A stretch of DNA of 64,000 nt from Phreatobacter sp. (GCF_016793595.1 NZ_JAEULY010000004.1:496001-560000); one strand, 5' to 3'; shown: positions 22,243 to 30,487, numbered from the stretch's first letter. Made by a program: numbers and translations. The notes: generated by a model from the sequence alone, not told the origin.

Positions 22243-23133
22243 TCAGCCGTTCAGCGACGATCCGTCATGGCCGCCCTCGCCGGGCACGGGCACGGAGACG
22301 ATCCGGTCGATGCCCGGCATGTGCGGGAAACCGCGGAAATTGAGGGCATTGGCGAAGCGGTCGCGGCAGGTGGTGAAATGCTTGTCGCAACCCGCCGAGA
22401 CCGTCACCGTATCGCCGGCCGCGATGGGCTCGGGCGGCGGCTGCCAGAGCGTCAGCCGCGTGCCGCCGGCAACGGAGGCCTGCGCCGCGATCTCGACCGT
22501 GAAGCCCTGCGCCGCGCCGGACGCGACCGCCAGCCGGCCGCCGACCAACAGGTCCGGCGCGAAGACGCCGAGCCCGGCACAGATGACATGGTCCGGGCCG
22601 ACCGCCGCGACGGCGACCGTCGTCATCAGCCCAGGAGCGGCGAGGTTCAGCCCGCAGCGATGGTCCCCGAGGTCGGCCGAGCAGCGCGGCGTGTAGAGCC
22701 GGCCGCGCTCCTCGTCGAGCGCGTCGGTCAGCGCCCGCAATTCGGCGCGGAAGGCGGCGCCGTCGCGGCTGATCTCGCCGAGCCGCATGACCCGCAGCAG
22801 CACGGACAGCGAGGGTTCCGACCAGTCCGCGACATGGATTTCCACCCGCGCGGCGTCGTAGCGGCCGGCGCGGATCTCGGCCTCGGCAATGGCGTCGCCG
22901 ACCAGCGCTCCGGCCACCTCGCCGGCACCGACCGCGAAGCCGAGCTTCTCGGCGGCGGCCGCGCCGTCGAAGCCGCTGGCGGCGCGGCAGGTCACACCGT
23001 CAAGTTGAATATCCTCGTCGTGGTCGGTGAAGCCGAGCACCTCGCCATCGCCGCGCCGGACGATCCAGCAGGTCGCGAGCGTGGTGCAGCCAGTATCGAG
23101 CTTCGTCTGGAGGGCGGGAGGAATGGCGCGCAT
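22243..23133 (-). CDS. GTA gp13 tail hub protein (DUF2163)
   Basis: 296 residues; equivalent of RcGTA hub protein Rcc01696, which joins the tail tube to the tip. The N-terminal DUF2163 part is followed by a C-terminal phage BR0599-like domain. Cysteines in RCSADLGDHRCGLN (about 160-172) and GCDKHFTTCRDRF (about 258-268) could give the four ligands of the iron-sulphur cluster reported in the RcGTA hub structure; that equivalence is inference. It lies 4 bp after the gp12 gene. Confidence 0.93.
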   Translation of the reverse strand: MRAIPPALQTKLDTGCTTLATCWIVRRGDGEVLGFTDHDEDIQLDGVTCRAASGFDGAAAAEKLGFAVGAGEVAGALVGDAIAEAEIRAGRYDAARVEIHVADWSEPSLSVLLRVMRLGEISRDGAAFRAELRALTDALDEERGRLYTPRCSADLGDHRCGLNLAAPGLMTTVAVAAVGPDHVICAGLGVFAPDLLVGGRLAVASGAAQGFTVEIAAQASVAGGTRLTLWQPPPEPIAAGDTVTVSAGCDKHFTTCRDRFANALNFRGFPHMPGIDRIVSVPVPGEGGHDGSSLNG

Positions 23134-23137
23134 GGCT

Positions 23138-23764
23138 TCACTCCCTGATCTCGATGAGCGGGATGGACGGGATCTCCCCCGCCGCGAAGGAGGTGAGGTT
23201 CACGTCGAGACGGTCGGCGTCGAATCTCACGGGCACGTCGAACAGGAAGCCGGCGGTCACCACCGCGCCGTCGGCCGGGGCCAAAGCCAGCGTCACGACG
23301 CCGGTCGCGGCATCGACCGCGAAGCTCCCGGTCTCGACGCCGCCGACCGCGACCCTCACCGAACCCGCCACCGGCTTCGCGACAGGCCGACGATAGGCCG
23401 TTCCACCCGCGCCGTAGGTCTTGGCCAGCCGGAAGGCGACAGTCTCGCCGTCGCCCGTGCCGATCTCTTGATCGGTGGGCGACGGCGCCGCGCCGGGCTG
23501 GGCGGAGGAGCAATCCAGCCGGTCGCGGAAACGAAAGCCATGGAGCCGGCCGCGCCGCTCCTCGAAGAAGGCGATAACGGCCTGCAGGCCGGCGAGGCTT
23601 TTGACGCCGTAGTCGGCGTCGTAGCGCCGCCTCGAATGCGCCCAGCGGGCATTGCGCTCCTCGCGCCCCGAGCCGAGCAGCACGACATCCGTGCGCCGCT
23701 CCGGCCCGCCGGACGCGCCGAGCGCGATGTCGAGCGGAAAGGTCACCTCGTGGAAGGCGGACAT
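23138..23764 (-). CDS. GTA gp12 distal tail protein (DUF2460)
   Basis: 208 residues; member of the TIGR02217/DUF2460 family and equivalent of RcGTA Rcc01695. It starts MSAFHEVTFPLDIALGASGG, which matches the conserved opening of the family (FHEV.FP..I..GA.GGPE), and has the SRRRYDADYGVKS stretch. It forms the ring between tail tube and hub. Translation is tightly linked with the hub gene (4-bp gap). Confidence 0.94.
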   Translation of the reverse strand: MSAFHEVTFPLDIALGASGGPERRTDVVLLGSGREERNARWAHSRRRYDADYGVKSLAGLQAVIAFFEERRGRLHGFRFRDRLDCSSAQPGAAPSPTDQEIGTGDGETVAFRLAKTYGAGGTAYRRPVAKPVAGSVRVAVGGVETGSFAVDAATGVVTLALAPADGAVVTAGFLFDVPVRFDADRLDVNLTSFAAGEIPSIPLIEIRE

Positions 23765-23774
23765 GGCAAAATCC

Positions 23775-24374
23775 TCACAATCCGCGCCGACCGCGCGCCA
23801 CGGCGCGGGCGAGCATGGTGGTCACCTCGGCCTCCGAGCGGCGGAAGCTCGCGGCGTCGGCGGCATTGACGTTCATGACGATGGCGGGGCCGGCCCGCCC
23901 TGCTCCGCCGGCGGCGACGCCGAGGCGGCCGTCGGCGGTGCGGGCGAGCGGCATGATCGCCTCCGCGCCCCTCTCGCCCATCAGGCCGGCGCGGCCGTCG
24001 GGCATCGGGAAATAGGCCGGCGTCGCGATCACGCCGCCGCGGGCGAAGGCTTGCGGGCTCATGCCCGAGAGCAGACCGACATCGCTTTCCGCGCCCTGGC
24101 CGAGGCCCCTGAAGCCCGCCAGCCAGTCGCCGATCGAACTGGTCAGGCCGCTCATGACAGGCTGGATCGCGCTCCTCAGCGCCATCGCGGACATCTGCAT
24201 GGCGAGCGTCCGCAGCACGCCGCCGAGATCCTGCCCGCGCAGCACCGCGCCGGTGAAGGCGCGGGTCATCGAGGAGCCGAAGCTCTTGGCCAGCTTGTCG
24301 GCGTCGGCGATCTCGCGCCGGAACGCGGAAGTATCCGCCGTGATCGCGACGGAGAGGGTATCGACGGGGGTCAT
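23775..24374 (-). CDS. GTA gp11 short tape measure protein
   Basis: 199 residues. The N-terminal MTPVDTLSVAITADTSAFRR and the central SFGSSMTRAFTGAVLRGQDL helices match phage tape-measure proteins of the GTA type (Rcc01694). Gly-rich C-terminal segments (FARGGVIATPAYFPM, GERGAEAIMPL) are typical of tape-measure C-termini. The very short length fits a short GTA-type tail rather than a normal siphophage tail. Confidence 0.9.
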   Translation of the reverse strand: MTPVDTLSVAITADTSAFRREIADADKLAKSFGSSMTRAFTGAVLRGQDLGGVLRTLAMQMSAMALRSAIQPVMSGLTSSIGDWLAGFRGLGQGAESDVGLLSGMSPQAFARGGVIATPAYFPMPDGRAGLMGERGAEAIMPLARTADGRLGVAAGGAGRAGPAIVMNVNAADAASFRRSEAEVTTMLARAVARGRRGL

Positions 24375-24383
24375 CAGGTCACC

Positions 24384-24596
24384 TCAATCGGGATAGGCCG
24401 CCATCAGGCGGTCGAGCGCGGGGCGGTCCACGGGCATGCCGATGCGGCCGAGCCGGCCTTCGAGGGCGGCGGCCAGCTCGCGCGGCGTCGCCCGCCAGAA
24501 CACATCCGGCGGCCAGCCGATGACGCCGAGCGCGAGGCGCAGGGCATCGTCCCAGGGGAAGGGGTGCGGCTCTGCCGGCGGCGCGCCGGGGCTCAG
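24384..24596 (-). CDS. GTA gp10.1 small tail chaperone-like protein
   Basis: 70 residues. The recognisable core HPFPWDDALRLALGVIGWPP and DVFWRATPRELAAALEG matches the small GTA/phage tail-assembly protein family (Rcc01693, DUF2376-like). No ATG or GTG lies near the expected N-terminus. A CTG at 24594-24596 overlaps the stop of the preceding gene as CTGA and gives the expected length. Longer starts would run more than 100 bases into the upstream gene. The gene is real; the exact start is uncertain. Confidence 0.82.
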   Translation of the reverse strand: MSPGAPPAEPHPFPWDDALRLALGVIGWPPDVFWRATPRELAAALEGRLGRIGMPVDRPALDRLMAAYPD

Positions 24597-24946
24597 ACGA
24601 AAGGGCCGGCGGCCTTCGCCTCCGGTGCCGCGCCCGCGCCGAATGTCGCGGTTAACAGGTCGGAAACGATCCTGGCGTAGGACGCCGCCCCGCCCTCCAC
24701 CGAGAGGCATGCCGCCTCCCGGTCGGTGATCGTCTCGCCGGCGCCGCGCAGCCCCGCGCCGATGACGGCGGCAAGGTCCGTGGCCGACAGGCGGCCGGTG
24801 CCGAAGCGCTCGGCAAGCTCGACGAGATCGCCGGCCTCGAAATGGGCTTCGAGTTCGGCAAGGCTGCCGAGGGTCAGGACGAGGCGTCGGCTGCGGCCGC
24901 CGAGATCGGCCGTGATCTCGCCGCGACGGGCATTGGGCATCGGCAC
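24593..24946 (-). CDS. GTA gp10 family tail chaperone
   Basis: 117 residues; matches the gene transfer agent gp10 family (RcGTA Rcc01692): MPNARRGEITADLGGRSRRL followed by LTLGSLAELEAHFEAGDLVE and DLAAVIGAGLRGAG. Likely a tail-tube assembly chaperone working with the next small gene. A 114-bp gap separates it from the tail-tube gene. Confidence 0.92.
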   Translation of the reverse strand: MPMPNARRGEITADLGGRSRRLVLTLGSLAELEAHFEAGDLVELAERFGTGRLSATDLAAVIGAGLRGAGETITDREAACLSVEGGAASYARIVSDLLTATFGAGAAPEAKAAGPFV

Positions 24947-25060
24947 CTCCGGTGTGCAGAGATTGATTCAGGTCGAAGAGATTTCGTGAGTCGGTTCAGC
25001 GGCTTGCGCGGCGCTTCGAAAGCGCCGCCGCGTTCACGCGGCGATTCCGATTCAACGGCT

Positions 25061-25468
25061 TCAGGCGGCGGTGAAGGTCAGCGCGCCCGCGCTTTCGAGC
25101 GCGATGTCGTAGGTCACCTCGCCGTTGTGGTTGCCGGCGAATTCCAGCGCCGTCACCTGAAACGCTCCGGCCACCGTGCCGAAATCCGGCACGATCACCT
25201 GAAAGTCGCGAACCGCGCCGTCGAAGAACACCTGACGCATCAGCGCGTCGGAGGCTTCGTCCCGGAAGATGCCGGAGCCGGACACCGAGGCGCGCTTGAC
25301 GCCGGTGCCGCCGAGCAGTTCGCGCCAGCGTCCGGCGCTCTCGGCATGAGTCACGTCGACGGTCTCGGCATTGAAGCGAAGCTGGCGCGAGCGCAGCCCC
25401 GCAACCGTGACGAAGCCCGCGCCGTCGGCGATCTTGACGAGCAGGTCCTTGCCTTTCTGGGCAGTCAT
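25061..25468 (-). CDS. GTA gp9 major tail tube protein
   Basis: 135 residues, TP901-1 family major tail protein (RcGTA Rcc01691). It starts MTAQKGKDLLVKI and contains LRFNAETVDVTHAESAGRWR and the conserved GSGIFRDEASDAL, all standard for this family. It polymerises into the tail tube. Confidence 0.95.
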   Translation of the reverse strand: MTAQKGKDLLVKIADGAGFVTVAGLRSRQLRFNAETVDVTHAESAGRWRELLGGTGVKRASVSGSGIFRDEASDALMRQVFFDGAVRDFQVIVPDFGTVAGAFQVTALEFAGNHNGEVTYDIALESAGALTFTAA

Positions 25469-25508
25469 GGAGTTCTCCGTTGTTGGATGAAGGCGGCAGT
25501 CGACGGCG

Positions 25509-25916
25509 TCACGCCGGCTCGGTCACCGCGCGGAAGCGCACGACGCCGTGCCAGGTGCGGCCGTCCGCCTCGCGGCGGATGTCGGCGGTGGCGAAGCGCA
25601 GGTTGACGAGGGTCTGGCCCTCGGGATCGAGCGGCACGATCTCCAGCGCGGCGATCACCTCGCCGGCGACGACATGCGCCTCGGACTGGCCGCCCTGCCG
25701 CGACCAGACATGCAGCGTCAGGGCGTGTTCATGGCCGGCCGAGGAGCCGGTCGACCAGTCGTTGGTCTGGGCCTCGCCCAGCGTGACATAGGGAAAGGCG
25801 GCGCTGCGCGGCGGCTCGTCATAGACCTTCGCGCCGCCGAGGACGGCGACGAGCGGGGCATACTGGTTGAGCACGTCATGCAGCGACCGGCGGAGCGCCA
25901 GGGTCGCGACCACCAT
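25509..25916 (-). CDS. GTA gp8 tail terminator (DUF3168)
   Basis: 135 residues. Conserved DUF3168 features: PLVAVLGGAKVYDEPP, FPYVTLGEAQTNDWST and ALTLHVWSRQGGQSEA. Equivalent of RcGTA Rcc01690, which caps the tail tube at the head-proximal end. It begins 3 bp after the stop of the small gene before it. Confidence 0.94.
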   Translation of the reverse strand: MVVATLALRRSLHDVLNQYAPLVAVLGGAKVYDEPPRSAAFPYVTLGEAQTNDWSTGSSAGHEHALTLHVWSRQGGQSEAHVVAGEVIAALEIVPLDPEGQTLVNLRFATADIRREADGRTWHGVVRFRAVTEPA

Positions 25917-25919
25917 GGG

Positions 25920-26192
25920 TCAGGCTCCCGAGCGCAGGCGCGCCGCCGCCGGACCGAGGCGCGGCGCTGCCGGCCGGTCGAGCGAGCCGAACTCGCGGGC
26001 GAAGGCGTCCGCGCCGGTATCGACCACCGACGCCTGTTCGCTGCCGCGAATGACGCGCAACGCCGGACCACCGCCATTGGCGACCTCGACGCGAAAGCGG
26101 TCCGCGAGGCGGACGACGAAGGGCATGGTCCAGCCCGGCAGGCGGGCGTCGGCGGAGAGCCCGCCGAAGGCGACGGTGACGAGCGGCTTCAC
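25920..26192 (-). CDS. Small unknown protein between GTA stopper and tail terminator
   Basis: 90 residues from a GTG at 26190-26192 with AGGAG about nine bases upstream; the GTG overlaps the preceding stop as GTGA. An upstream TTG is less likely. Sequence such as TMPFVVRLADRFRVEVANGG suggests a small beta-rich protein with a basic middle. No family recognised. The place corresponds to where many siphophages encode an HK97 gp10-like connector, but the sequence does not show that. Codon use is like its neighbours, so it is probably an order-specific GTA component. Confidence 0.75.
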   Translation of the reverse strand: MKPLVTVAFGGLSADARLPGWTMPFVVRLADRFRVEVANGGGPALRVIRGSEQASVVDTGADAFAREFGSLDRPAAPRLGPAAARLRSGA

Positions 26193-26509
26193 GGGGCGAT
26201 CTCCTCGCAATGGCAGGTGGCGTAGAGGCGCGAAGGCGTGTCTTCGCGGATGGCGCGGATGTCGAAGATGCGCGCGCCCTTGCGCAGGCGGTGCGCGGCG
26301 CTCAGCCCGGCGAAGGGGCGGATGACGATCGCGTGGGTCAGGCGCTGGACCAGCCGCTCCTCGGCGCGCGTTTCCGTGCCGCCCATGGGCTGGATCAGGC
26401 CCCAGATCTCGCCAACCGCCGCGAAGGTCCGGGCGACCCCGCCCGCGCCGTCGGCGATCTCGGCCGGAGCTTCGACGGTCAGGCGGTGGCGCAGTGTGCC
26501 GACGGTCAT
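26189..26509 (-). CDS. GTA gp7 head-tail stopper
   Basis: 106 residues, phage head-tail joining family (RcGTA Rcc01689). It starts MTVGTLRHRLTVEAP and has WGLIQPMGGTETRAEERL and the HAIVIRPFAG...RIFDIRAI pattern of these beta-barrel adaptors. It overlaps the gp6 stop at its start (ATGA, 26506-26509) and the next GTG at its stop. Confidence 0.93.
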   Translation of the reverse strand: MTVGTLRHRLTVEAPAEIADGAGGVARTFAAVGEIWGLIQPMGGTETRAEERLVQRLTHAIVIRPFAGLSAAHRLRKGARIFDIRAIREDTPSRLYATCHCEEIAP

Positions 26510-27078
26510 GCCACCCTCCTGACGAGGAAGGGGGCGATCAGCGCATCGACCGCGCGCGGCATGACCGCGACCTCGTGACCGACCGTCACCAGCGTCCGGT
26601 TCTCGTACCAGTGCGCCGCGAGCAGCCGCACCGCCTGCACCAGCGGCGCCGGCACGTCTCCGGGACCGCCATAGCCGGCGGTCACGTCGATGGCGATGCC
26701 GGACATCGGCACGGCGGGCATCGGCACGACGCTCGGCGTCCAGGACAGGCGCGGCGGCAGGCCGTCGCCGTCGAGCCGGAACAGGTCGAGCGGCAGGCTG
26801 ACCTCGCCCGCGACGCGGGTGACAGTCACGGCGTCGAGGCTGGCGATCGGCCCGATCGGCAAGGTCAGGCGGCCATGCGCCGCCCAGGCGTCGCGCCGGA
26901 CGCGCCAGCGCTGCGTGACGAAGGCCTTGGCGGTCAGCGCCTCCAGATGGGCGCGCGCGGCCGTGGCGATCGAGCCGATCAGCGCGTCCTCGTCGGTCCC
27001 GTCGACCTTCAGGAAGGCTTTCAGGTCGGCAAGCGGCAGGGGCTCCGCCTCGGGCGGAGAGGTCAGTGTCAGGCTCAT
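26506..27078 (-). CDS. GTA gp6 head-tail connector/adaptor
   Basis: 190 residues, gp6-like head-tail connector (RcGTA Rcc01688). The N-terminal helical part (LPLADLKAFLKVDGTDEDAL, IATAARAHLEALT) and the C-terminal PLVQAVRLLAAHWYENR are typical. It forms the ring under the portal. Its 5' side faces the two oppositely oriented serine protease genes, so the GTA operon is interrupted just upstream. Confidence 0.93.
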   Translation of the reverse strand: MSLTLTSPPEAEPLPLADLKAFLKVDGTDEDALIGSIATAARAHLEALTAKAFVTQRWRVRRDAWAAHGRLTLPIGPIASLDAVTVTRVAGEVSLPLDLFRLDGDGLPPRLSWTPSVVPMPAVPMSGIAIDVTAGYGGPGDVPAPLVQAVRLLAAHWYENRTLVTVGHEVAVMPRAVDALIAPFLVRRVA

Positions 27079-27225
27079 GATGCCTCGTCCTTGGTGGGAA
27101 TGCGTGGCGCCATCAGGCGTTTTGGTTCAGAAGCGGGCCGCCCGCGCATCCGGCCGGGAGCCGCCTTCGTATTGACACCGGGCCCGGTCAAAGGCCCTGA
27201 TCACCGGGACTCGCAGGGAGCCGAC

Positions 27226-27972
27226 GTGTTTCGAAGCCTTTCCGCCGCGCTCGCCGCGACCATCCTTCCAGCCGGGGCCGCGCTGGCCGTCATCGGCGGC
27301 GCCGAGGTGCCGGCCGGCGACCCCGTCAGCGCCCATGTCGTGATGATTTCCGGGCAGAACGGCTTCTGCTCGGGCGCCGTGATCGGCGAACGGCTGGTGC
27401 TGACCGCCGCCCATTGCGTCGAGGATGGTGGCCGCCTCGGCGTTCTCGTCTTTGGGCCGGGCCGCCAGCCTGTCATCAACGAGGTCGTCGAACGGCGCGT
27501 CCATCCGGCCTATCGCCGGGCCGACTGGCAGGCCCGCCGCACGGCGGTCGATCTCGCCGTGGTGCGCACCGCCAACCCGATCGGCAACGGCCGGCGGACC
27601 GTCGCGCTGTCCGGCGGCGGCATTCCGCAGGCAGGGGCGGCCATCCGCCTCGCCGGCTTCGGGCCGTCGGCCGAGGGCGATGCCCGCAGCGCCGGGGTGC
27701 TGCGATCCGCCGCCTTGACCGTCACCGGCCGTCCCTCCTCCTATCAGGTCCGGCTCATCGGCCCCTCCGGCGCGTCGCTCGGCGCCTGCACCGGCGATTC
27801 CGGCGGTCCGGTCTTTGCATCCGAATCCGGGCGGCCTGCCGTCGCCGGCGTCGTCAGCTGGACGACCGGGCGCGGCGCCGGCCGCTGTGGCAATCTCACG
27901 GGGACGGTCCCCGTTTCCCCGCACCGCCGCTGGATCGAAGAGACGATCCGGGGCCTTGGAGGATCGCGATGA
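27226..27972 (+). CDS. Secreted S1-family serine protease 1 (opposite strand within GTA cluster)
   Basis: 248 residues from a GTG at 27226 with AGGGAG upstream. The signal peptide (LSAALAATILPAGAALA) is followed at once by VIGGAEV, the N-terminus an activated trypsin-fold enzyme needs, so signal cleavage alone may give an active protease. Catalytic His is in LTAAHC, Asp in AVDLAVVR and Ser in CTGDSGGPV. The residue at the base of the S1 pocket (two before the Cys of CTGDSGG) is Gly rather than Asp, so strict Arg/Lys specificity is not expected. The gene runs against the GTA operon, between the capsid region and gp6, and is coupled to protease 2 by an ATGA overlap. Confidence 0.9.
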   Translation: MFRSLSAALAATILPAGAALAVIGGAEVPAGDPVSAHVVMISGQNGFCSGAVIGERLVLTAAHCVEDGGRLGVLVFGPGRQPVINEVVERRVHPAYRRADWQARRTAVDLAVVRTANPIGNGRRTVALSGGGIPQAGAAIRLAGFGPSAEGDARSAGVLRSAALTVTGRPSSYQVRLIGPSGASLGACTGDSGGPVFASESGRPAVAGVVSWTTGRGAGRCGNLTGTVPVSPHRRWIEETIRGLGGSR

Positions 27973-28823
27973 CGCATCGTATCTCGGCTGCCGTTCTCGC
28001 GGCGGCGCTGGCGGGTGGCCTGACGGCGGCCTCCCCCGCCCATGCCATCATCGGCGGCAGTGCGGTCGGCACGGGCGATGCGCTCGCCCGCTCCTCGGTC
28101 CTGATCGTCACCGGCGACGCCAATGGCTGCACCGGCACGATCATCGGCCGGCGCTCGGTGCTGACCGCCGCCCATTGCGTGGCGGGCGCAAGGCTCGCCG
28201 TCGTCGCCTTCATCCGTTCGGGGCGCATCGTGGCGCTCAGCCCGGTTGTGTCGGCCTCCGGCCATCCCGGCGTGCCGGGGCCGCGCGGCGGAACCGCGCC
28301 GATTGACGTCGCCGTGCTCACGATGCGCGACCTGCCGCCGGCCGGCTACGGCCCGGCGCGCATCGGCGGGCGCGATCCCGCCCCCGGCACCAGCGTCACC
28401 ATTGCCGGCTTCGGCCGCCAGCAGCTCGACAGCATGCGCAGCGCCGGCCAGCTCCGGCGGGTGACCCTGCCTGTCCTCCAGCGCTCGCCGTCCGGTTACA
28501 CCGCCCTCGGCAATGCGCAGATGATCGCCCGCGGCTTCGGCCCCTCGGCCTGTCAGGGTGATTCCGGCGGACCCGCCGTCGCGGGCGGCTCCGTCGTCGG
28601 CGTCGTCAGCCTCGTCTCCGGCCCGCCGGAGACGCGCGGCTGCGGCTCGCTCACCGTCGCCATGCCCGTGGTCGCCATCGCCTCGTGGATCCGCGGCGCG
28701 GTCGCCACCGGCGAGAGCCGCGCGCCCGCAAATCCCCGCGTCGCCACCCTGCCGCCGCCGCGCGCTCCCGAACGGCAGGGCCTGCCGCCCTGGGCGCGGA
28801 TCGACGGCGGCACCGCGCCGTGA
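27969..28823 (+). CDS. Secreted S1-family serine protease 2 (opposite strand within GTA cluster)
   Basis: 284 residues. Signal peptide to ASPAHA, then IIGGSAV as the mature N-terminus, as in protease 1. Triad: His in LTAAHC, Asp in PIDVAVL, Ser in CQGDSGGPAV; Ser occupies the S1 specificity position where trypsin has Asp. The last ~45 residues are a Pro/Arg-rich tail (VATLPPPRAPERQGLPPWA) absent from protease 1. The ATG overlaps the protease 1 stop as ATGA. It ends 10 bp from the convergent DUF6968-like gene. The two are paralogues, probably from a tandem duplication. Confidence 0.9.
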   Translation: MTHRISAAVLAAALAGGLTAASPAHAIIGGSAVGTGDALARSSVLIVTGDANGCTGTIIGRRSVLTAAHCVAGARLAVVAFIRSGRIVALSPVVSASGHPGVPGPRGGTAPIDVAVLTMRDLPPAGYGPARIGGRDPAPGTSVTIAGFGRQQLDSMRSAGQLRRVTLPVLQRSPSGYTALGNAQMIARGFGPSACQGDSGGPAVAGGSVVGVVSLVSGPPETRGCGSLTVAMPVVAIASWIRGAVATGESRAPANPRVATLPPPRAPERQGLPPWARIDGGTAP

Positions 28824-28832
28824 GGCGGGCGA

Positions 28833-29177
28833 TCAGCCGTCGAATTCCTTGTCGTAACCGACGAGAAGGTCGCGGCCGTTCTTGGTGATCGGGAAGCCGT
28901 AGCCTCCGCCCTGTCCCAGCCAGGCCAGCCGACCCTGCTTGTGATAGGCACTGGCATAGAGTTCGCTCGCGATCTTCTGCATCGCCAGACGAACTGCCTG
29001 AAGGGCATCGAAGCCCCAAGCCGTGCTGGTGCGTGTCCTTCGGGGCCAGCCGATCTCATAGCGGCAGCCCCAGCCCAGATCGTCCGCCACGGGAGCATAT
29101 AGACTGACCGGCACCTCGGCGGTGCCGGCCTTGCTCTTCACATGCAGTATCCGCGTTCCAATGAGCATCGCGGCCAT
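28833..29177 (-). CDS. DUF6968-like protein downstream of the capsid gene
   Basis: 114 residues (ATG at 29177; an ATG three codons later is equally possible). The body GWGCRYEIGWPRRTRTSTA, WGFDALQAVRLAMQKIASEL and YGFPITKNGRDLL matches the DUF6968 type as I know it. Members are small cytoplasmic proteins that often sit beside polymorphic toxins, so an immunity role is plausible but unproven. It begins 51 bp after the major capsid stop, in the GTA direction. The longer in-frame reading upstream is a shadow of the capsid gene. Confidence 0.75.
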   Translation of the reverse strand: MAAMLIGTRILHVKSKAGTAEVPVSLYAPVADDLGWGCRYEIGWPRRTRTSTAWGFDALQAVRLAMQKIASELYASAYHKQGRLAWLGQGGGYGFPITKNGRDLLVGYDKEFDG

Positions 29178-29227
29178 CCGGCTGTTCGACGGGACCGCGA
29201 CATTATCATTCGGCGGATTGCTTCCAA

Positions 29228-30487
29228 TCAGCTCGCGGCCACCTTCAGTAGCTTGATCGCGTCGTAGTCGGCGACGCCGCCGCCCACCCGCTTGGTCGTG
29301 TAGAACAGCACGTAAGGCTTGGCGGAGTAGGGATCGCGCAGGATGCGCAGGCCCAGCCGGTCGACGATCAGGTAGCCGCGGCGGAAATCGCCGAAGGCGA
29401 CCGGCGTCGTCCCCGCGCCGATATCCGGCATGTCCTCGGCCTCGGTGACGGGAAAGGTGAACAGGCTCGCCTCGCCGCCCGCCTGCGCCGGCGGATTCCA
29501 GACATAGGCGCCCGACGCATCCTTGAACTTGCGGATGGTCGCCTGCGTCTTGCGGTTCATCACGAACCGGCCGTTCTGGCGGAAGCCGGCCCGCGCCGCA
29601 TAGACGAGATCGACCAGCACGTCGGCCGGGTTGCTCGCCGGGAAGGCCGAGGCGTGGCCGGTGATCACCGTGCCGATATTGCCCCAGCTCCACGAGGCAT
29701 TCGCCACCTGCGTCTCGGCGAGAAAGCCCTTCGGCTTGTTGACGCCGTCGCCGGCGACGAAGGCAGCGCCCTCCTGCTCGGCGAAGACGGTGTCCACCTC
29801 GCTGGCGATCCAGCTTTCGAGATCGACCGCAGCATCGTCGATCAGCGTCTGCGTCGCCGCCGGCATGGCATAGAGCTCCATCGCAGGAAACACCTGCTCG
29901 GCCAGCACCGGCGAACTGGTCTGCGCCCGGGCCGCCGTCTCGCCGACCCAGCCGGTGACGGGGCCGGTCCGGGCGAAGGGCCGCTTGAACGTGCCCGCCG
30001 AAATCTGGCGCACGCCGGCAATGGCGCGGATCGGCGAGATCGCCGCGAGCCGCTGCGTCACCGCCGTCTCGACCTCGGGCGGGGCGAGATAGCCGCCGTC
30101 CGGCCCGGAGCCGACCGACATGGCCCTGGTTTCGAGCGCCTTCAGACCCGCAACTTCGCCGGAGCGGATATAGGCCTCGAAGGCGGCCTTGTGCTCGCTC
30201 GCGCCGGCCCGCTGCTCGTGGCGCTCCAGCGCGAGGCCCGGCCGGCGGGCGGCCAGCGCCGCCCGGTCAAGCGCCGCCATCTTCTCGTCCAGCGCCCGGT
30301 TGATGCGGGCGACCTTGTCGTCGGCCAACACGTCCGCCGAGCGGCGCTCGATGTCGGTGATACGCTGGTCGTTGGCCTCCTTGAAGGCCTCGAAGATGCG
30401 CATCACCTCGGCATGGGTGACACTGGCCTCGTGCGGCAGCACGGCTTTCGTTTCGGGGGAGATGGACGCGGATTGGGTCTCGTGCAT
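29228..30487 (-). CDS. GTA gp5 major capsid protein (HK97 fold)
   Basis: 419 residues from an ATG with AAGGA eight bases upstream. The N-terminal ~110 residues form a helical, charged delta/scaffold region (VMRIFEAFKEANDQRITDIE), expected to be removed by the prohead protease. The HK97-fold body starts near residue 120 (MSVGSGPDGGYLAPPEVETA) and ends FYTTKRVGGGVADYDAIKLL. Equivalent of RcGTA Rcc01687. A terminator hairpin lies just upstream of its ribosome binding site, which is unusual for a gene expected to be transcribed from the terminase end. Confidence 0.95.
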   Translation of the reverse strand: MHETQSASISPETKAVLPHEASVTHAEVMRIFEAFKEANDQRITDIERRSADVLADDKVARINRALDEKMAALDRAALAARRPGLALERHEQRAGASEHKAAFEAYIRSGEVAGLKALETRAMSVGSGPDGGYLAPPEVETAVTQRLAAISPIRAIAGVRQISAGTFKRPFARTGPVTGWVGETAARAQTSSPVLAEQVFPAMELYAMPAATQTLIDDAAVDLESWIASEVDTVFAEQEGAAFVAGDGVNKPKGFLAETQVANASWSWGNIGTVITGHASAFPASNPADVLVDLVYAARAGFRQNGRFVMNRKTQATIRKFKDASGAYVWNPPAQAGGEASLFTFPVTEAEDMPDIGAGTTPVAFGDFRRGYLIVDRLGLRILRDPYSAKPYVLFYTTKRVGGGVADYDAIKLLKVAAS

